DNA of 64,000 bases. Origin: Podocnemis expansa. Its lineage: Eukaryota; Chordata; Testudines; Podocnemididae. The stretch covers positions 3,964,106-4,028,105 of the forward strand of contig ML682038.1 of NCBI GenBank assembly GCA_007922195.1, read 5' to 3'. Positions 56,276 through 64,000 of this stretch are shown here, in pieces (position 1 is the first letter of the stretch; each line of letters opens with the position of its first letter). Under the pieces are notes generated by a model, which saw only the letters and a program-made list of their open reading frames with translations, did not search any database and was not told the origin of the DNA. A program made the translations under genes and the position numbers.

Positions 56276-56855
56276 CAATGAGTTTCTTTACTTTTCTTAC
56301 TGATGGCAATTCTTAGGTTGCGCCAACAGCTAAAGAGAAGGAAGGTTCCTTTAAAACACTAGAGAAGGGATTCTTGGAGTAAAAGTCTTTGGATATGGTG
56401 TGGGGAGAGGACACTAAACACTGCAACCTGTGAGATGAAAGCCAGGAACATGATGCTGGACCCACTTAAATCATTGGAAACTTCGCTATTGAGTCTAATG
56501 GGCATAGGATCCCATTCCATGGGAATAAGGTTTTCATAGCTGGTGACTCAGTTCTGTTGTGGGTTTGGAGTCAGTCAACCATGATTAAATAACTGAATGA
56601 CTTGCAATATTTATTTTGTGCACGTGTAACACATGAAGTCAAATCCTCAGTCATCATTCATGCAGCATGTCCATTGTAGCCAGCAGTTTCCCCTAAGTAA
56701 GGAGTTAGGGATTTTTCAGTTTCTGACTTGCACCACTTTCCTGATTAGGATTCCATTATACTGATACCATTACACAAATAACATTACTGGGTTTCCTTTT
56801 TTCCGTAATTGGCCTCCCATGATTTTACTTGTTCATTTAATATTTGCTTGCACAG
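56276..56855. other. unassigned
   Basis: Nothing recognised. Confidence 0.3.
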
Positions 56856-56859
56856 AAAA

Positions 56860-57200
56860 TATTCAGACCGTTCCAATCTTCTTGTATTTGAACAGTCTCA
56901 GGTAGACTGAAAATTAGCTGAAGGTCTGGTAATAAAAGGTAATAGCAGAGTAGTGAGTTGCAGAAAGATTGCTGAAATCTGTTAGTTAATATTTTTACTA
57001 ATGGTCTAGGAAAAAAAGACACTCAACATATTAATGAAATTTACAGATAACTAGCTAAATCAGAAGAGATTGTAAATGACAGTTAAGATAGAAAATTAAC
57101 ATGGAGGGAACTAGAAATATTATGAACATTGGCAGAATATAACAAAATGAGATTCAGTTTAGAATAATACAAAGCAATCCGTATGAAGATAGGGAAATAA
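56860..57200 (+). mobile_element. strongly decayed CR1/L3-like fragment
   Basis: Phrases TACTAATGGTCTAGGAAAAA, ATTAATGAAATTTACAGATA A and AACAAAATGAGATTCAGTTT follow the order of the F-N-D-L, FADD and MxFNVDK-like blocks of CR1 RT in other copies. No frame survives. Confidence 0.5.
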
Positions 57201-58008
57201 TCTGGAATAAGATATAGTATAGTAGTTCTTCCCAGGGCCATACACTGTACTCCCAGGTGGCTGCTTGTCTTTCTTGCCTTTTGCATCTGCCTCTGTGTTA
57301 TGGCTGCACCCCAGTTTGTATTTTTCACCCACTTACACACACATCCATGGGGTCAGAAGAATATATAGTCAAACCTTCCTCTACTCATATGGGGCTACAT
57401 CTGGGCAGACCGTCTTAGACCTTGTTTTAGATGTAACCCCTTAATTGTCTCATGAGGCTCTCACTCAAGCCATAACAAAGTTTAACCTAGCCTGTAACAA
57501 TATGACAATGCCTTGCATAGCCAAATCCTAGAAATTCAGAAAGAGATGAGCCCCGTATGCTGCTGTTTTCTTTTGCTGTCTAAAAGCTATGTTGTGCCAT
57601 TGTGCTACTTAGCTAAGTGAGAGGAGTAAACATCTAGCCCATCCTTTGGCTCAGCCTAGACAGATGTTGAGTGTGGGGTGGGGTGGAACACAGACAGCTC
57701 CTTTTCTCCAGGCTTCCCTACTGTGAAAAAGTGAGCAAGGAGGAGAAAGAAAGGGGCAAGTACTGGATGAAGATCTCACAAAAGTGTGAAGTAAATTGAG
57801 TTCTTCAAATGGAATTTACTTCTTCCCTGAGGCAAGAATTCAGAAGGCAATTCCAACAATTTCTTTTCAAGAAAAGATATGTATGTAAGCAAGCCGGCTA
57901 GTCCTATGATCTACAACCCTCCTTCCAGTGGGCAGGGATTTAGTTAGTTGCACTGGGACAGGAGACATAACCCTCCCATATTGCACAGCCCAGGTATCTG
58001 TGAGGAAC
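57201..58008. other. unassigned
   Basis: Nothing recognised. Confidence 0.3.
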
Positions 58009-58011
58009 TCT

Positions 58012-58429
58012 GGCTATGTCCACATCATTATTTGAAAAAAGTTATTTCAAAATGAGTTATTTCAGAATGAAGTCCTTATTTTGAAATAAGTTAATTTGAA
58101 TTAAGAAGATGTTAATTCGAATTAAGGGAAAAGCTCAAAGCGAAATAACATGTCCAAACACAGGATTTGCTATTTCGCTTTAGGAGAGGGGCACCATGAG
58201 AGGTGTGGCAACATGGCCCCCTCCCTGGGCCATGCCCCCACCCAACATAATAACGTAATAACAGCCGTTTTGATTTAAAGAAGGTGTAAGCTATTTCAAA
58301 ATGACAGCTCTTATTTCGAAATGACGGAGCGCGTCATTTCGAAATAAGAGTACATCGTGTGGACCTAATCTCTTTTATTTCGAAATAACCAGTGTTATTT
58401 CAAAATAAAAGAGACGTGTGGACATACCC
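58012..58429. mobile_element. TIR/MITE-like element, TTATTTCGAAATAA-word type
   Basis: It runs from GGCTATGTCCACATCATT to GACGTGTGGACATACCC, flanked by TCT and CCT (one mismatch). The shared core GTGTGGCAACATGGCCCCCT ... GGGCCATGCCCCCACCC is at about 58203-58241. Several CpG-intact words lie at the right (ATTTCGAAATGACGG, TCATTTCGAAATAAG). Confidence 0.88.
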
Positions 58430-58432
58430 CCT

Positions 58433-61207
58433 GTGGATCCTGGAGACAGTAGGGGAAGAATTTTCTTTCCTCTAATGACTCAAAGCCCTTCTTGGCACCC
58501 TCTTGCTTTCCAAATCCTCTGACAGCAGAGAGCCTTTATAATCAAAGAGAATAGGCACAATTTAAAGCTGTATGGAATGATTATGGCTGAGAAACAGCTG
58601 CCTGATGTCAGCTGAAAGCCTGAAATGTAAGTGTTGTATAGAGAATATAGATGTATAGAGTTGCTGTATGTCACCCAGTAATCAGTCATAGTCAATGTTC
58701 AATACAAACTAAGGAAAAGTCCAAGCCAATGATAATGAGGCCAGGAGCTGTAGCCCTTATTAACAAGAGTAGTAACAGGTGAACTGGCTGTCTCAAATGA
58801 GCGAGATCTACAGTACTGATCAGTTAATTATAGGAGTGCCAAAAGTGGAGACCACTGACACTCTAAGTTTTAGGAGGTTAAAAGAGGAGCTTTTCATAAT
58901 AGGAATAATACAAAGTTCAGCACAAATATTATCCCACAAAATTATGAGGTGAACTCAGCTCACATTACATTAGTGGAAGCAGAGGGTGGCTTGAGAAGCT
59001 GGCAACTGAGGAGCAACTGATACAAAAATTAGATAAATCAAAACCTAATGTAAGATAGAGATTCCACGGGAAATGTGTGAGCCTCAAACTTCTTTCCTTT
59101 CAGACAGCATTGCAGGCTCCATGGACTGGATGCCTGCACATGACTCACCCATCAGATGTTTTTCTCTGCAGTGGCAAGCATGTTCTGCACCAAAAGACTA
59201 TTTTTGTTGTCTGGGACTTTGATGTTATAGCCAGTGATATTTATTATGCTTGACAGTGAAAATGTATATTAATGGCAGTGAATGCCATTCAAACACCACC
59301 ATTCTGCTCATCTCTGGAAGGATGTGATAAAGCAGTGATATTTATGAACAGGAAATGAGGCAGGTCACAGAACATTTATTCTCCATGGGATTTCAGAAAT
59401 GCAGGACAGCTTGCCTATGCATAGTCTTTTGCTCTAAGTGAATGTTCTGGCATTCCCCGACAAGAACAGTTTAAGGCAGAAGAAAGTCCTTTGGCCAAAT
59501 GAGACATTTTCAAAAGCCTTATTGTAGAGTAGGGCGAACTGCAGAGAATAGATGTCTAGAGGATGCTTGTATAAAAGTAGCTTATTTCTCAACTTTGCAC
59601 TTGACCTCTATCTAGGGCTAGTCCCGTAGCATGGTTTTTCTGATGGGGAAAAAAGCATAAAGACTGATGTTCAGTTCAAGCCAACAGAGTGGGTTCTTCC
59701 TAGCTCTTCCTTAGCTGTTGGCAAATAGTGGAATTAATACAGAATTTTTTATTCCCATAATAGTCCTGCCAGATCCTTCTACCTATTTAATTTTACTATG
59801 TGAGTTTGCAAATTTGTAGACATCACTGCGAATACCAGTAACCACAATTAAGGCCACATGGTTACATAGTATTAGGTTTTAGTGACTGTAGAGATACTCC
59901 AGTTGATTCCAGTTTCATCTTCTCTCTGGAAAAGATGTTGTCATCTGGGTAAAGAAATCAGTCTGTGACCCGAAGTCTCTGGACTCTAGGAATCATGTGC
60001 TATAATCATTCTTCCTATGATTGCTGGAAAAGGGATAAAACCAAGGTTCCGACACTGAGCTTGCCTTATCTGATGCTGTTCAAGAAATGATGAATGCTCA
60101 TTCTCCTGTAGAAACTCCTGAAAATTCCACCATGTGGAGGAGCAATATCTTAAATGCTGTGACTAAGCATGTCATCAGTCATAGGGAAAAAGTCAACCAT
60201 AGAAAGGTGTCTTCTGTAGCTCCACATCTGGATGTCTCTGGACTTAGATTCTTTCCTCTCAATAGATGTTCTTATGTTAGAGTTGCATGGACTTCTTCCT
60301 TCATCCCTGCTCTCATGTCCCGTGCCTTGCTTTGCTCTGTCCAAGATTGCCTCCTTTCCTGAAACACCCTTCTGTTGCAAAGTCTTTAAATGATGATGAC
60401 TACAACAGTTCCACTATCATTTGGTGTAGCAGAAGGGCTTATACAGTCTTAAGTGTGTCTGAACTGAACCATAACTCCTTACCACAGGGAGTCATGACTC
60501 CTTCATGTTTGCATCGGACCTAGCACACTGCTCAGTAAATACAAAAGACAAATGATGTATTTGAGTGTTCAAAACAGTTTCTGGCATTTTGTTCTCTACA
60601 AAAATGTAACATACATATAATTTCATTGTGAAATGTAGACTTTGACTGAACAGTTAGGCTCAAACTTAAATGTGGAGTGATACTTCTCTGCTCTAGCACA
60701 GGAGCAACCCAGAGAAATTATTGTTTCTTATGAATTCAGTTGCTTGTATTATTATAATAAATTCATGTTAAAAGTATTTGGGCTGTAACGTGAGATGCTT
60801 ACAGGACATATCCTATATGATGAGCTGAAGCAAGTTAGCGTATATGTGTTTGAGATCATTTGGCCTACACAAGTAATGATAAACTCAAGGTTAAAAGTCT
60901 CTATATGGTTATAACCTTTACCCTAGATAAGTCAGGAGGCATTAAGATAGGAAATCTACCTTTGTTCATGCCCTCAGCATACTTAACAGGTAAATCATAA
61001 GAACATGGAGATGCCAGAAATAACGAAGGTGAGAATGAACGAACTGTCTGGAAAGGATATAGTTATGTCATTAATATGCATAAACATCTCAAACTATAGA
61101 ACAAGTGTACCTTGATATTTTGTGGGTGGGGAAGCTAAGTTTAGACACAGAAGGAGGGCACATAGTATTCAGGTTATAAGAAGGGCAATCCACCATGTTA
61201 AAATGTC
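58433..61207. other. long unassigned stretch
   Basis: About 2.8 kb without a recognised repeat, the longest repeat-poor stretch in the window together with 39.9-42.4 kb. Opposite-strand frames at 60087-60523 overlap and show no domain. Confidence 0.35.
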
Positions 61208-61210
61208 TAA

Positions 61211-61649
61211 GACTATGTCCACATATACAGGCTTAATTCAATTTAAGTTAAATGGAAATAAGCTAGTTCAAAATAAAATCATTAAATTGATTTAACTTAA
61301 ATCGAATTAAGCAAAAACACCAAATCAAAATAGCACGTCTGAACATAGGACTTGTTATTTCAGTTCAGGAGAGGGACACCCTTGGAGGAAGAAGGGCCAT
61401 CAATGCTGGAATCGAAACAGCTGTTGTTTTGAAACAATGTGTCCAAACGGTGTTCTTTTGAAACAACTGTTTTGATTTAACAGCTATTTCGATTGCCTAG
61501 TAGGTTTCACCATTTTGAAATAAGGTTTGTTGTTTCGAAATGATGGGGCTCGTCATTTCGAAATAACAAAATGTCATCCGGACATGATTTTTTTTTAAAT
61601 CAAAACAACGGTCGTTGTTTCGATTTAAAAGCAATGTGTGGACATAGCT
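61211..61649. mobile_element. TIR/MITE-like element, mixed TTAAATCGAATTAA/TTCGAAA words
   Basis: It runs from GACTATGTCCACATATAC to ATGTGTGGACATAGCT, flanked by TAA (61208-61210 and 61650-61652). A remnant of the shared core (CAGGAGAGGGACACC) is at about 61367-61381, but the GC hairpin is deleted. Confidence 0.88.
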
Positions 61650-61652
61650 TAA

Positions 61653-62319
61653 GTGTCTTATGTTTAGTAGTATCTTAATCCTAGTGTTACAGTCTTTCTT
61701 TAGCTCTTAGCTCTTGGACAGTTCCTATGCTCTCCACCCTGGACATCAGCATACAGGGGGAAACATGGTCCTTGTCTGTTACCAGCAGGTTATCAAGGTG
61801 GAGTGTAAATCTATTAATCCAAAAGCTTTATAATGTGCCATACCACACGTATCTCTAAAATATTATTGTCTTTTTAATTCTAATTGATTATTACCCTTTT
61901 GATTATTATTTTGTCTCAATAAAAGTCTTTAAAGCTATATGTTAGTTCTTAGTGCGAATGTGCTTTTCATATGTCCTAAGGGACCTTGCAAAATTCTGTA
62001 TAGCCTGATTCTGGGTCAAGAACCTGATTATCTTCCAATCAAATCAGTGGGTGAGCCTATAACCCCATTCTATAAACAACATTACTAAAATGATTAATAA
62101 TCTAAAATCAGGCTACAGTTTTGAAGAATATTTCCCCTTAGGACAGGGACAAAGAGCAAAGGAAACACTCCTTATCCTGAGGGAGCGTACAACATAGCTC
62201 GTAATTCTTGAAATTGTTTCTTCTGTGCCTTTCAATCAGGGATTATTAGTGCCAAATTCTGCTTTCAGGCATACTATTGTAGAACTGGAGTAAAATTAAG
62301 TAATGGCAGTAGGTTACTC
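61653..62319. other. unassigned
   Basis: Nothing recognised. Confidence 0.3.
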
Positions 62320-62322
62320 TAG

Positions 62323-62756
62323 GGCTATGTCTACATCTGAAATTTTAGTTTGGACTCGCTAGTTCAAATGAAAGACATTTGAGGTTAGTCTGAATTAACC
62401 TCGGGCTAGTTCGAACTAACCATGGACTTTTTAGTTCAAACTAACTGCGTGTTCAAACTAATGCTTAGTTCGAACTAGAACACATGTTTAGTTAGAAATA
62501 ATGGCGTAGTTTGAACTTTTTAAGTTAGAACTAAGCCTTAGTCCAGGTCTTGCCCTCGCCTAGTTCGAACTTTAGTTTTAACTAAGTGCAGAACTCTGAA
62601 CTAGTGCCGGGTCTTAATAGTTCGGATTAAGCCTTGCCTAGTTCGAACTAAGAAATGTCTTAGTTCGGAGTAGGCAAAACCTAGTATAGCTAAGGGCTAA
62701 ATTAGTCCAGACTAAGTTTCCTTAGTCCGGATTACTTTGCCAATATAGACATAGTT
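62323..62756. mobile_element. TIR/MITE-like element, TTAGTTCGAACTAA-word type
   Basis: It runs from GGCTATGTCTACATCTGA to CAATATAGACATAGTT, flanked by TAG (62320-62322 and 62757-62759). The interior repeats CTAGTTCGAACTAA and CTTAGTTCGAACTAG words, many with intact CpG. Confidence 0.9.
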
Positions 62757-62843
62757 TAGTTGTCCACTGATGTAACTCAGACCAAAACTTGACTTAAAAT
62801 TAATAATTTATCTTTTAATAGCCAGAAGTGTTGTATTCTAGAT

Positions 62844-63109
62844 GGCTATGTCTAGAACCAGAGTTCAGTTTGAATGACTGAATTTGAATCAGTCAATTCG
62901 AACTAATAAGTATTGATTTGAATTCCCCAGTTTGAATTGACCCTCACTTCAAAGTCAAACAAGATTCGATCAATTCAAAGTCAGCTTTCATCAATTTGAA
63001 CTAAGGAGTTCCTCAGTTTGAATTGAGGAAAGCTAGTGTGTCCATGCAGTTAATAAAATTTGAATTGATGACAATCAATTCAAATTCAGCTCTAAGTGTA
63101 GACATACCC
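62844..63109. mobile_element. short TIR/MITE-like element, CAATTCAAATTGA-word type
   Basis: It runs from GGCTATGTCTAGAACCAG to AAGTGTAGACATACCC, flanked by GAT (62841-62843 and 63110-63112). The words are AATTGAATTTGAA/CAATTCAAATT, nearly all with TG or CA in place of the central CG. It lies only 84 bp after the preceding element. Confidence 0.9.
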
Positions 63110-63112
63110 GAT

Positions 63113-64000
63113 TAAATTGTGACACCCTTACTAACACTGAACAGTACTTATATAATCAAGTATTCAGTTTATAAGTGTTATGAGTACTTTAGTATTCAGC
63201 TAAGTACCAGTTGGTATTGGAAACTGAGGTAGTCATTTTTTTTTTTTTTTGAAAGTTTCTAGAATTCCTGGCTGTGAAGAAGGTTGGGAAATATGTTGAA
63301 CAGAAATTTTCATTTTGCTTCTTGGAAAATGACATTACAAAATTTTGAATTTTTGCAATCTGAAATTTCATGTTTTCCCTTTCTCCCCTCTCTTCCATTA
63401 AGAATATTACCAAGATTTTTTTCATTTCATCCTCTTTCTCTTTTTGTGTTCTCTAACTTCTCAAATGCAAATTAAAATGAAAAATTAACTTCAAATCAGA
63501 ATGAAATAATATTTTCATTTTCTTTTGTTTTGAATTTCTCTGGTGAAAACTTAAAATTTTCAACCCCCCAAATTGTGAGTGGTTATTTCTTATTGTGATA
63601 AAAGAGCTTTTTTGACCATCTCTAAGCTGTAGCTTAATGGGCTGTGATCCTGTTGGGCCTGTCAATGCTGTTGCAAGACAAATAATAATTAATAATTGAT
63701 TGAGGTGAAAGAAGAGTACACCCTTTGGCCTGGTGCATTGGTAGAAAGAATCTGGACAGCTACCCCTCTGGCTATTACCACAGACCAGGTTCAGCCCCTA
63801 ACAGGATGGGAGCCCTAAATAATCAAATCTTTTAAGTTACCAAAGCAATTTGTCAGGGATGCAAAAATAAATTTGTGTGAGCAAATCAGCTTGCCTACAT
63901 ACATCAGAGGACTTGCTTGTGCACTTTTCTACATGCCCATGTAAAATTGTAGAACAATTCTCAAGTGATAACTATGAATTAACTGTGTTTTGTCCTTAGT
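63113..64000. other. unassigned to the window end
   Basis: There is a T-run at 63236-63250. No gene or named repeat recognised. The frames at 63189-63665 are AT-driven. Confidence 0.3.

Noticed and set aside
60087..60523. Frames of 76-91 codons on opposite strands
   Set aside because: They overlap each other, have no domain, and there is no exon structure nearby.

Overview
The window looks like vertebrate, non-mammalian amniote DNA, most likely turtle. It is AT-rich, holds no long open reading frame, and is dominated by CR1-clade LINEs. It also carries a tRNA-derived SINE with a CR1-type tail, Penelope-like elements, hAT relics, MIR-like fragments and many copies of a non-autonomous terminal-inverted-repeat (TIR) element built from TTCGAA-type words. 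I assign the turtle lineage from remembered turtle repeat sequences, not from a search. I identified no host protein-coding gene; one possible exon (9678-9849) and one possible coding relic (24830-25360) are listed at low confidence. This is an intergenic or intronic stretch in which mobile elements are the content.

Layout. 0-4.3 kb: the truncated end of a TIR element, Penelope-type scraps, a MIR and unassigned sequence. 4.5-7.3 kb: a decayed tyrosine-recombinase retrotransposon on the minus strand with RT, RNase H, tyrosine recombinase and SGNH hydrolase remnants, cut by a SINE and a Penelope scrap. 7.7-8.7 kb: a foldback and a CR1 3' end with an internal 47-bp duplication. 8.7-13.7 kb: mostly unassigned, with a (TG)n tract and the exon candidate. 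13.7-18 kb: three TIR elements and two MIRs. 18-25 kb: CR1 tails, Penelope scraps and a GC-rich block. 25.4-32.9 kb: a nested stack in which an old antisense CR1/L3-like LINE is split by a TIR element and by a sense CR1, and that CR1 is itself split by three further insertions including a hAT with an 8-bp target duplication. 35.6-36.9 kb: a clean hAT and a TIR element. 38-39.9 kb: a Penelope-like element with a GIY-YIG remnant and an inverted terminal segment, interrupted by a GC-rich element. 42-50.8 kb: foldbacks, two related hATs, two TIR elements and a CR1 split by a solo LTR. 52-55.2 kb: CR1 relics and a second solo LTR. 56-63.1 kb: a foldback, a CR1 relic and four TIR elements.

The most informative structures are: (1) the TIR family, which has 3-bp target duplications at nearly every copy and interiors made of subfamily-specific self-complementary words with a central CpG; (2) the tyrosine-recombinase retrotransposon relic; (3) the Penelope-like element and the head-to-head foldbacks that share its terminus; (4) insertions whose flanks rejoin into the older element, which give a relative order of mobilisation.
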